Of a stretch of 7,023 nucleotides of DNA, positions 1 through 5,040 are shown one piece after another (position 1 is the stretch's first letter; every line of letters starts with the position of its first letter). The stretch is from Desulfobacteraceae bacterium. Lineage in GTDB: Bacteria; Desulfobacterota; DSM-4660; Desulfatiglandales; Desulfatiglandaceae. The stretch is from NCBI GenBank assembly GCA_013203065.1, contig JABMQV010000709.1:1-7023 (forward strand). Reading direction: 5' to 3'. The translations under genes were made by a program, and so were the position numbers. Under the pieces are notes generated by a model. That model did no database searches. It had not been told where the DNA came from and worked only from the letters and a program-made list of their open reading frames with translations.

Positions 1-34
1 CTATTATTCCTGTGGTTTTGTTCAATCGGCGCAG

Positions 35-67
35 CCAAATCTGACCCAAATCTGGGCGCCAAATCTG
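35..67. repeat. Three direct copies of CCAAATCTG
   Basis: The 9-mer CCAAATCTG occurs exactly three times, at 35-43, 46-54 and 59-67, with start-to-start steps of 11 and 13 bp. The cluster lies just downstream of the last gene of the leftward operon. The steps are close to one helical turn, so the copies could be a protein-binding array, but they could also be a slipped duplication. The short arms GGCGC (28-32) and GCGCC (56-60) could pair around two of the copies; no T-run follows on either strand, so this does not look like an intrinsic terminator. Confidence 0.55.
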
Positions 68-89
68 CGAAGTTATTTTTGCGCAAGCC

Positions 90-1295
90 CTAAGATCCGA
101 GAATCTCGATAAAGGAAGACAGTTTGCTTACGGTCAATTCACTCGAATAGTTTCGCTCGTCAGTCATATCTCCCTCAAGGTTTAACGCTGGTAGGCCCCT
201 TTCTTTCATGGCATCCCGGACTAGAGGGAAGGCAATATTTTCGCAATGGCAGGCCGGTGTGGCAAAATGAATTGTCCCATCGACATCATATTCTTCCGCG
301 AGGCTTAGCAGTGCTTTGACTCTTTTTTCCGCTCTTCCAACATGGTAATTTTCGAGCGCTTTACGAGCCAGCGAGTCAAAAGGATCACTTTCATCAAGCT
401 CTGACCACCAAACCCTTGCCGCTTCCACCATGGGGACACTAACAGAGTGTTCTTTCAAGGTGACAAATATGTTGGTTTGTTGGACCGGTACCCAGGGATA
501 CCAAAGAACCCGATATTTTTCTGGTAAGGCGGTCCCGTCGTGAATCCTCTCCTCCAACTCTTTGATAATCAATTGATGGATATCATCCCTCAAAGGAGAT
601 CCCCAGAAGAGGGCGCCACCCAGGGCAAGCAAGCATGCCTTAACTGGGTTGTAGGGGAACGGTTTTGTTTTCATCAACTCGTTTATCCGTTGCAAGGAGT
701 TCCTCGCCTTATTTGACCAGCGGATAGCTTCCCTAAGTTTATCAATATCCAGTTCTTCGCCCGTTACCGACTGCAATCTTGACGCTATTTCCTTTAACTG
801 TGCAGTGACATACTCTATTGACGACATACTGATTTCGTTCGGCACGTCAAAAAGGATACTTTCTTTTCCTTCATGATTTGCGACGATTTCATTTGCCTTT
901 GCCTTTCCGTGGCAATAATAACTGGAGGTAATATAGAGATCGCCTTTGGGTAGCATACCCTGGATCATACAGGCAATTATCAGGCGGTCAAACGAGCAGA
1001 TATCTCTTGAATATCCCCTTTTTTCCGAAGTGATCATAAGGGTTGATCCATTTCCGCTGGCAGCTGCTGGAAGGTTATTACAGGCAATTTCAAAATCGAA
1101 TGGGGTCACGTCAAAGGCCCACAGAAGTTCGGTGGGGAATGCATATCCTGACACATAGACAGTTTTAACATCTTCGTCGTAAGCGCGAACCATGGAAGAG
1201 GCCAACTCCTTTGTAAATAGATCAAAGCCTCGTGGTTTTTTCGCTAATCTCGGCTCCATGAATGCCTCTATCTGTTGAAAACTACTTTTCATCAT
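90..1295 (-). CDS. 2-hydroxyacyl-CoA dehydratase / benzoyl-CoA reductase family protein, larger subunit (401 aa)
   Basis: This is a member of the 2-hydroxyacyl-CoA dehydratase D-component family (HgdA/HgdB, FldB/FldC, BcrB/BcrC), cytoplasmic iron-sulfur proteins that reduce or dehydrate CoA thioesters through ketyl radicals after ATP-driven one-electron activation. Visible signatures are the N-terminal PTELLWAF (54-61, matching the usual PxELxxAxG), Cys100 in RDICSFDR, Cys128 in YYCHG, Cys349/Cys351 in ACHCEN, and the closing GDMTDERNYSSEL (375-387) followed by an FIEIL tail. Three cluster cysteines per subunit is the known pattern. Length is close to FldB-type subunits (about 400 aa). The start is backed by AAAGGAGG six bases upstream; a second ATG follows immediately and is also possible. 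It is the last gene of the leftward operon, 41 bp after the smaller subunit, so the two probably form a heterodimer. The family is clear. Dehydratase versus dearomatising reductase, and the substrate, cannot be decided here. Confidence 0.88.
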   Translation of the reverse strand: MMKSSFQQIEAFMEPRLAKKPRGFDLFTKELASSMVRAYDEDVKTVYVSGYAFPTELLWAFDVTPFDFEIACNNLPAAASGNGSTLMITSEKRGYSRDICSFDRLIIACMIQGMLPKGDLYITSSYYCHGKAKANEIVANHEGKESILFDVPNEISMSSIEYVTAQLKEIASRLQSVTGEELDIDKLREAIRWSNKARNSLQRINELMKTKPFPYNPVKACLLALGGALFWGSPLRDDIHQLIIKELEERIHDGTALPEKYRVLWYPWVPVQQTNIFVTLKEHSVSVPMVEAARVWWSELDESDPFDSLARKALENYHVGRAEKRVKALLSLAEEYDVDGTIHFATPACHCENIAFPLVRDAMKERGLPALNLEGDMTDERNYSSELTVSKLSSFIEILGS

Positions 1296-1336
1296 TTTCC
1301 GCCTCCTTTGAAAATAAAAGATGTCATGTCCATTGA

Positions 1337-2389
1337 CTACAAAACATCCCCCCTCACCATTTCAAGAAAAGCCTCAACTCTGATCTTCAAGCGCTCAACA
1401 TCGGTCAAGAGATAATCATTTTCAAGGACCAATAAAGGGACTTGGTTCTCTTTCGAGAACTGTTCAATTTGAGGTATCTCAAAGAGGCTATAATCACAGT
1501 ATTTAAGATTGCTATAGATGATACCCCCAATCGAATAATTCTGAATCAACTCCTTTAACCGTTCGATCCTTAGGTCAAATCCAGGCATTCTGGGACAGGG
1601 CGGCTTGAGCAAATATCTTCGGGCCAGGGATTCAATTTTGTCAGGACCGGCTTCCACGAGATCAGAGTAATGTTTCAACCCTTTGCAGGTATCAAAAATA
1701 ATGACTGAGCCTTTGGCATTTTCTACCAAATCAAACAGCGTGGGATTATCAAGGGTATTCCCCATTACAAGAATTCGTGCATTGTCTGCATTTGAGCTGT
1801 CCGAAGGCCTTGGTTTGAAGGCAAGATCTTCCAGCTTCAGCGTTGTATCATCCTTTGGAGAACTCATCTCCTCCTGGCACAGAGAGAAAAGCTCACTCCC
1901 TTTGAGGCGGGGTGGGAACTCTTTTTGCCCTTCAAAAATCCTCCCAAGCATTACCCTGCGATTGTTCATGAGAGAGATCGCCGATTGAAGTTTCGGCGAT
2001 ATATCGACATCATAGGCCTTTTCTAAACCTTTTTGCAGCGCATGTAGTTGATCAGAAAAATATCTTATGCCGTATTTGTCTCTATTTTTTGGTACCTCCA
2101 GCATGAATGTAAAAGGGGTTTGAACGTATTGCGTCCATAGGTCATACAATTTCCGCATACCATCGCACGAGTTTGTGAAAATGATTCCATTCAGATGCTC
2201 TAGTCTATTTCTCAAACCTGAATCCAGGATGTTCTTTAGATAAGGGCAAATATTTGAAAACACATACGAATCAACTCTTCTTAGTTCTTTGACTTGCCCT
2301 TTAAGCCTCACAGGTTCCAATCCCGAAGCTATTATCAATTCCTCCGGAACGTACGAACAAAACCAGCCTATCTTCTTCTTGTCTTCCAT
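1337..2389 (-). CDS. 2-hydroxyacyl-CoA dehydratase / benzoyl-CoA reductase family protein, smaller subunit (350 aa)
   Basis: This is the second subunit of the same family, expected to pair with the 401-aa protein encoded next in the operon. Signatures: WFCSYVPEELIIASGLEPVR near the N terminus (residues 9-28), Cys48 in SNICPYL, Cys75 in TNSCDGMRKL, a central FDTCKG motif, Cys298 in LKYCDYSLFE, and the closing LLVLENDY...RIRVEAFLEMV-like tail (here LKIRVEAFLEMV). Cys48, Cys75 and Cys298 are the likely cluster ligands; Cys11 is an extra cysteine. The ATG at 2389 is chosen because GGGGAGGAAATC directly precedes it and the protein then begins right at the conserved motif. The same frame stays open to a TTG at 2464 overlapping the tetR stop, but the 25 added residues show no family similarity and lack a ribosome site. 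The small-then-large order recalls bcrC-bcrB, which is suggestive only. No activator ATPase gene is present in the window. Confidence 0.88.
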   Translation of the reverse strand: MEDKKKIGWFCSYVPEELIIASGLEPVRLKGQVKELRRVDSYVFSNICPYLKNILDSGLRNRLEHLNGIIFTNSCDGMRKLYDLWTQYVQTPFTFMLEVPKNRDKYGIRYFSDQLHALQKGLEKAYDVDISPKLQSAISLMNNRRVMLGRIFEGQKEFPPRLKGSELFSLCQEEMSSPKDDTTLKLEDLAFKPRPSDSSNADNARILVMGNTLDNPTLFDLVENAKGSVIIFDTCKGLKHYSDLVEAGPDKIESLARRYLLKPPCPRMPGFDLRIERLKELIQNYSIGGIIYSNLKYCDYSLFEIPQIEQFSKENQVPLLVLENDYLLTDVERLKIRVEAFLEMVRGDVL

Positions 2390-2401
2390 GATTTCCTCCC
2401 C
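2390..2401 (-). promoter_or_regulatory. Ribosome-binding site fixing the start of the smaller dehydratase subunit
   Basis: On the minus strand GGGGAGGAAATC runs straight into ATG at 2389. This purine-rich Shine-Dalgarno sequence decides for the 350-aa protein over a 375-residue reading from the TTG at 2464. Confidence 0.75.
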
Positions 2402-2460
2402 CTTGGCCGAATACACCACCTCACGACCCAAAAAATGGACGGTTATATGAAAGGGGTGAA

Positions 2461-3057
2461 TCAAGCTTTTATCGATTCCAGTAAATGATCTATGATTTTA
2501 GTAACTGTTTTTTCGTTAAATTCTTCCTTGAACGAGAGGAGATTCATCATGTTCATCAAAATACCCACGCCGTCGAAAAGCCAGCCCAGAACGGCGGAAT
2601 TCACATCTTTCCTGAAAGAGCCTTCTCGTATCCCTTGCTGGATGACCTTATTAATCAAATCCATATAATTCTGATGATCCTGGTGCAGCCTCTTGAGGAT
2701 CTCCGGGTTCTCAACCTCGGCTATAGCCTGAAACTGAACCCTTAGTTCATCGGGGTGCTTGCTCATTCGCCTGAAATAGGTAAGACCCATATTTTGCAGT
2801 GCCTTGTAGGCGTTTGGTTCTTTATTGATCTCCTCCTGCCAAAAAGTGAGGATTCTTGCCGACATATGCTTGAGTACGTTTAGATAGATGGCATTTTTCG
2901 AGGGGAAATGCTTGTATACGGCCGCCTCCGAAATACCGGCTTCACCAGCGATATCCGCCACTCTTGCCGATTGATAATTGTTTCTGGCAAAAACTTTAAC
3001 CGCACACTTGAGTATCTGTTCTTTGCGTTTTTCAGCGGGCAGTCTTTTTTGAGGCAT
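2461..3057 (-). CDS. TetR/AcrR family transcriptional regulator (198 aa)
   Basis: This is a DNA-binding repressor-type protein that dimerises and is released from DNA by a small ligand. The N terminus shows the TetR signature: RKEQILKCAVKVFARNNY (11-28), then a helix-turn-helix across about residues 33-52 (VADIAGEAGISEAAVYKHF), ending in FPSKNAIY. The remaining 145 residues are helical and divergent, as expected for the ligand-binding and dimer domain; total length is typical for the family. The start ATG at 3057 has GGGGGAA a few bases upstream. It is the first gene of the leftward operon; the smaller dehydratase subunit starts 71 bp after its stop, with no obvious promoter between. The promoter and a palindrome at the start site (see separate entries) suggest it represses its own operon. 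Position next to CoA-thioester enzymes suggests an acyl-CoA or aromatic CoA ligand, by inference only. Confidence 0.9.
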   Translation of the reverse strand: MPQKRLPAEKRKEQILKCAVKVFARNNYQSARVADIAGEAGISEAAVYKHFPSKNAIYLNVLKHMSARILTFWQEEINKEPNAYKALQNMGLTYFRRMSKHPDELRVQFQAIAEVENPEILKRLHQDHQNYMDLINKVIQQGIREGSFRKDVNSAVLGWLFDGVGILMNMMNLLSFKEEFNEKTVTKIIDHLLESIKA

Positions 3058-3070
3058 GATTTCCCCCTTA

Positions 3071-3088
3071 AGTAAGTTAGATCTTACT
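3071..3088. promoter_or_regulatory. Candidate TetR operator: 18-bp imperfect palindrome
   Basis: AGTAAGTTAGATCTTACT has 6-bp arms (AGTAAG / CTTACT) around a 6-bp centre. It starts 14 bp before the tetR start codon and overlaps the predicted transcription start, just downstream of the -10 box. Size, symmetry and place fit an operator bound by the TetR-type protein itself. No second copy was found in front of the SDR gene or the transporter operon. Confidence 0.55.
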
Positions 3089-3092
3089 AGCT

Positions 3093-3120
3093 ACTATTCC
3101 AATAAGAAACCACTTGTCAA
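3093..3120 (-). promoter_or_regulatory. Sigma70-type promoter of the tetR-dehydratase operon
   Basis: On the minus strand a perfect -35 TTGACA (3120-3115) is followed after 16 bp by AATAGT (3098-3093), four of six bases of the -10 consensus. Predicted start is near 3086, giving a leader of about 29 nt with a ribosome site. The candidate operator at 3071-3088 covers the start point. Confidence 0.55.
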
Positions 3121-3212
3121 GCAGGAATTTCATCCAATCGTGTGTAAGGGGGTAAATCTGCTCTTTACTCTTTCGTGATTTTTGATATGAATCAAGAGCC
3201 TGATAAGGCGAA

Positions 3213-3241
3213 TTCACAGCAGTCACATCTGGCTGTATAAT
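3213..3241 (+). promoter_or_regulatory. Sigma70-type promoter of the SDR gene
   Basis: TTCACA (3213-3218, five of six bases of the -35 consensus), a 17-bp spacer and a perfect TATAAT (3236-3241) form a near-ideal housekeeping promoter. Start is expected near 3248, giving a 44-nt leader. A ribosome site AGGGAGG (3278-3284) sits 7 nt before the ATG at 3292. Confidence 0.7.
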
Positions 3242-3258
3242 TACATTCCTGATGTGAC
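3222..3258. promoter_or_regulatory. Inverted repeat GTCACATC / GATGTGAC bracketing the SDR -10 box
   Basis: Perfect 8-bp arms lie at 3222-3229, inside the -35/-10 spacer, and at 3251-3258, just after the predicted start, with 21 bp between. The left arm is upstream of the start point, so this is not an mRNA hairpin of that promoter. It is more likely a pair of half-sites for a regulator. The arms differ from the candidate TetR operator, so a different factor may act here. Confidence 0.45.
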
Positions 3259-3291
3259 CCCATTCTTCACGACAAAAAGGGAGGGTTATTT

Positions 3292-4092
3292 ATGGCTGAT
3301 CGGCTGGGAGGTAAAGTGGCGATGGTGGTCGGCGCCGGCCAGACGCCTGGGGATACGATCGGTAATGGCCGCGCCATATCATTGCTCTTTGCACGGGAAG
3401 GCGCCCGCGTTTTTCTTATAGACCGCCGGCGGGAATCCGCTGAGGAAACACGGGTGATGATCCAAAACCAAGGGGGTGAGGCCTTTTCCTTTGAGGCGGA
3501 TATTACTCAGGCTGAAGACATTAAAGCAATGGTGGAGGCCTGTGTGGATCGATTTGGTCGAATCGATATCCTGGTCAACAATGTAGGAATCGGGACCGGC
3601 GACGCAGGGCCAGTGCAATTGACGGAAGAGGCGTGGGATCATATCTTCAGCGTAAACTTGAAAGGTGTGTTTCTCACCTGCAAATATGTGCTCCCTTACA
3701 TGGAAACGCAAGAAAAGGGAGCGATCATCAACATCTCGTCGATCGCCGCGGTATGCATGGCAAACATCCTTGCCTACAAGACTTCCAAGGCCGGTGTCAA
3801 TGCCCTGACCCACGCCATCGCCATGAAGTACGCGAAAAAAGGGATTCGGGTCAATGCCATTATGCCCGGGCTTCTAAAAACCCCCATGGCCATAGAAAGC
3901 ATTTCTAAAGCCTTGAATATTGACAAAGAAAAATTGATCCGGAAGCGGGATGACGCCGTGCCGCTCAAGGGCGGTATGGGAGATGCTTGGGATACGGCCT
4001 ATGCGGCCCTGTTCCTCGCCTCGGATGAAGCCAAATTTATCACTTCTGTAACGCTTCCCGTAGACGGTGGGCAGTGCGCAAAAATTGGCTAA
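3292..4092 (+). CDS. Short-chain dehydrogenase/reductase (SDR) family oxidoreductase (266 aa)
   Basis: This is a classical-length cytoplasmic NAD(P)-dependent oxidoreductase acting on an alcohol or keto group. Seen in order: a glycine-rich cofactor loop VGAGQTPGDTIGNGRA (13-28), Asp44 ending strand beta-2 (favours NAD over NADP), D70 in the ADIT segment, NNVG (96-99), N122 in the VNLKG helix, the catalytic serine in NISS (149/150), Tyr162 and Lys166 in YKTSK, the MPGLLKTPM segment after VNA, and the C-terminal VDGG. The tetrad Asn-Ser-Tyr-Lys is complete, so the enzyme should be active. The glycine loop is about six residues longer than the usual TGxxxGxG, a variant feature. It is divergent from the tetR-dehydratase operon and has its own strong promoter; a 3-hydroxyacyl-CoA or cyclic alcohol substrate would suit the neighbourhood but is inferred. 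The start is supported by AGGGAGG seven bases upstream. Confidence 0.9.
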   Translation: MADRLGGKVAMVVGAGQTPGDTIGNGRAISLLFAREGARVFLIDRRRESAEETRVMIQNQGGEAFSFEADITQAEDIKAMVEACVDRFGRIDILVNNVGIGTGDAGPVQLTEEAWDHIFSVNLKGVFLTCKYVLPYMETQEKGAIINISSIAAVCMANILAYKTSKAGVNALTHAIAMKYAKKGIRVNAIMPGLLKTPMAIESISKALNIDKEKLIRKRDDAVPLKGGMGDAWDTAYAALFLASDEAKFITSVTLPVDGGQCAKIG

Positions 4093-4126
4093 GAGGAACG
4101 GTTTAGGCAAAGCTCAAGTTCCTTTT
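4091..4126 (+). terminator. Weak hairpin after the SDR gene
   Basis: AAGAGGAAC (4091-4099) can pair with GTTCCTTTT (4118-4126), including one G-U pair, around an 18-nt loop. The stem is AU-rich at its base and the T-run is only four long and part of the stem, so it is at best a poor intrinsic terminator. Confidence 0.25.
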
Positions 4127-4140
4127 CAATTCTTCCAGGA

Positions 4141-4250
4141 GATCGGGTCTTCTCACTGGCCGATTGCACAAGTTTTTCAATCGCAAGACGTGCCGGTGTT
4201 AAGGAGGCCTTTGGCTTTGACGAACATTCCAATACCAGGGGATTAATTAA
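4141..4250 (+). pseudogene. Decayed 3' end of a VapC-like PIN-domain toxin gene
   Basis: Read from 4141 in the SDR frame, the DNA encodes DRVFSLADCTSF, then SIARRAGVKEAFGFDEH. This matches the C-terminal part of VapC-type PIN ribonucleases, which usually read like SLTDCxSFxxMRxxGIxEAxxFDxHF; the Asp at 4162-4164 and the Asp at 4219-4221 correspond to the last two conserved acidic residues. After CAT at 4225-4227 the frame is lost: one extra T would give FDEHFQYQGIN and a TAA at 4248-4250, a normal family ending. The N-terminal two thirds, with the other catalytic acids, are absent, because the SDR gene occupies that side. Upstream of 4141 the similarity fades, with perhaps another frame change near 4125-4140. 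No vapB antitoxin gene was found. Product is not expected to be functional. The assignment rests on recognised motifs, not on a search. Confidence 0.62.
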
Positions 4251-4254
4251 TCCC
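4239..4254. repeat. Perfect 16-bp palindrome GGGATTAATTAATCCC
   Basis: A perfect palindrome without a loop, overlapping the restored stop codon of the vapC remnant. It may be a chance product of that gene's end, or a binding site. No T-run follows. Confidence 0.5.
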
Positions 4255-4259
4255 TTAAA

Positions 4260-4450
4260 CCTTCAGCTATGCTGATGGTCCCAGCTTTGCTATACGGGTA
4301 AGTGAGAAAATATTTTTGACCGCCCTGCCTGTCCGCCATCGGGGCTTCGCTCGAGACGCGAAGTGCACACAGTAGATTTTATTTGCCGCCCTCTCAGCAG
4401 CAAATAAAAAAATCCCCCTCTGCGTTCTTTGTGACTCTGCGGTGATTTCA
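4260..4450. repeat. Possible dispersed intergenic repeat element
   Basis: This gene-free stretch is rich in small repeats. TTTTATTTGC (4377-4386) and GCAAATAAAA (4400-4409) form a perfect 10-bp inverted repeat with a 13-nt loop. CTTCGC (4345-4350) and GCGAAG (4358-4363) form a second hairpin. Three degenerate units CTCTGCGTT, CTTTGTGA and CTCTGCGG follow in tandem (4418-4442). The tandem part resembles the CTCTGCG-type sequence I recall from intergenic regions of many bacterial genomes; that recall is not a search. The minus strand is open in more than one frame here, but no start, ribosome site or family motif supports a gene. Confidence 0.35.
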
Positions 4451-4488
4451 GGTTATCTCAAAATCCCTGCTGACGTACACATTAGTAA

Positions 4489-4608
4489 TTGACTGATATA
4501 TCCTATGTCAAGGGCAGCCCCCGTTTCGCACCGCCACAGCTCAAAAGAACCGAGATCGAGACATTAGTGGCATGTGTCCGTGACAGGCTTGAAAAGGTCG
4601 GGAAATAG
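4489..4608 (+). pseudogene. Possible C-terminal fragment of an unrecognised gene
   Basis: An open stretch of 39 codons before a TAG encodes a protein-like sequence with PRFAPPQLKRTEIETLV followed by VRDRLEKVGK, an amphipathic helix-like ending. A stop lies directly upstream and there is no ribosome site or good start, so it is not an intact gene. I do not recognise the family. With the vapC remnant 240 bp away it may be another piece of decayed sequence; it may also be chance, since 39 open codons are not rare. Confidence 0.25.
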
Positions 4609-4960
4609 CTTTTGAGGATAACCTGGCCGTGAACGGGTGTGTTGTGATGGGACTCTAATATCTCAATATTCCTAAAACCTGCGATCTGGGCGGAGAGTGG
4701 GATAGGGGTAAATTTGTTTAACGTACGAAGCATATTGCATATTTTGCAAATTCCAGTATGTACCAGAAAACATGGCTTCACTACTTGTCAATTTTCCCGC
4801 ATTTGTCAAGATCCCAAATATCGGTCGCGGTCTTACGGGATGTTTTTTTCTTGACATACTATTTATGCTTCTAGTAACCATTCATATCAGCGAGATTTTT
4901 CGAACGGTTTGAAAATCAGACACCACCCCAAGAACAACATTCGCCCGCATATACTATCAC
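4609..4960. other. Intergenic stretch without a supported gene
   Basis: No convincing coding region was found on either strand. A weak hairpin and T-run (4811-4849) lie near its right end. A perfect TTGACA at 4851-4856 has no good -10 partner at 16-18 bp. TTGTCAA occurs twice (4785-4791 and 4803-4809), 18 bp apart. Confidence 0.5.
4811..4849 (+). terminator. Weak intrinsic terminator candidate
   Basis: ATCCC (4811-4815) pairs with GGGAT (4837-4841); a small inner stem ATCG/CGGT is possible. Seven T residues (4843-4849) follow after one base. The stem is short and broken, so the call is tentative. It could insulate the transporter operon from upstream transcription. Confidence 0.28.
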
Positions 4961-4962
4961 GT

Positions 4963-4992
4963 TTGACATCAACACGGATAACCGTGTTGATG
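4963..4992 (+). promoter_or_regulatory. Promoter -35 box fused to a large operator-like palindrome before the transporter operon
   Basis: CATCAACACGG (4967-4977) and CCGTGTTGATG (4982-4992) form a perfect 11-bp inverted repeat with a 4-bp spacer, 48 bp before the start codon of the binding protein. A consensus TTGACA (4963-4968) overlaps its left edge. At 17-bp spacing the -10 would be GTTGAT (4986-4991), a weak match lying inside the right arm. A protein bound here would block or replace the promoter, so the palindrome is a strong operator candidate. If transcription starts further upstream, the same bases could instead form an RNA hairpin; no adjacent T-run makes it a terminator. Confidence 0.6.
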
Positions 4993-5040
4993 AGGCATAG
5001 GTCATTTTTTCAACTCAAACCATTTTAAGAGGAGGCCAAA

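Noticed and set aside
28..60. GGCGC/GCGCC hairpin as terminator of the leftward operon
   Set aside because: The stem is only 5 bp around a long loop and no T-run follows on the minus strand.
1683..1988. 101-codon open frame on the plus strand
   Set aside because: Antisense to the smaller dehydratase subunit; no recognisable motif or ribosome site.
3379..3813. 144-codon open frame on the minus strand
   Set aside because: Antisense to the SDR gene, whose motifs are complete; no independent coding signal.
4201..4207. AAGGAGG looking like a ribosome-binding site
   Set aside because: It is the Lys-Glu coding part of the vapC remnant (VKEAF), and the only frame behind it is an 11-codon stub from a TTG.
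4503..4781. 92-codon minus-strand open frame in the intergenic gap
   Set aside because: It needs a GTG start without a ribosome site and shows no family motif. Composition is not convincing; kept out of the gene list, though it could hide a remnant.
4851..4877. TTGACA with possible -10 TAGTAA
   Set aside because: The spacing is 15 bp and the -10 match is poor; the TTGACA at 4963 with its palindrome is a better candidate.
4672..4881. 69-codon minus-strand open frame next to the transporter promoter region
   Set aside because: No ribosome site or motif, and it overlaps the weak terminator and T-run; taken as chance.
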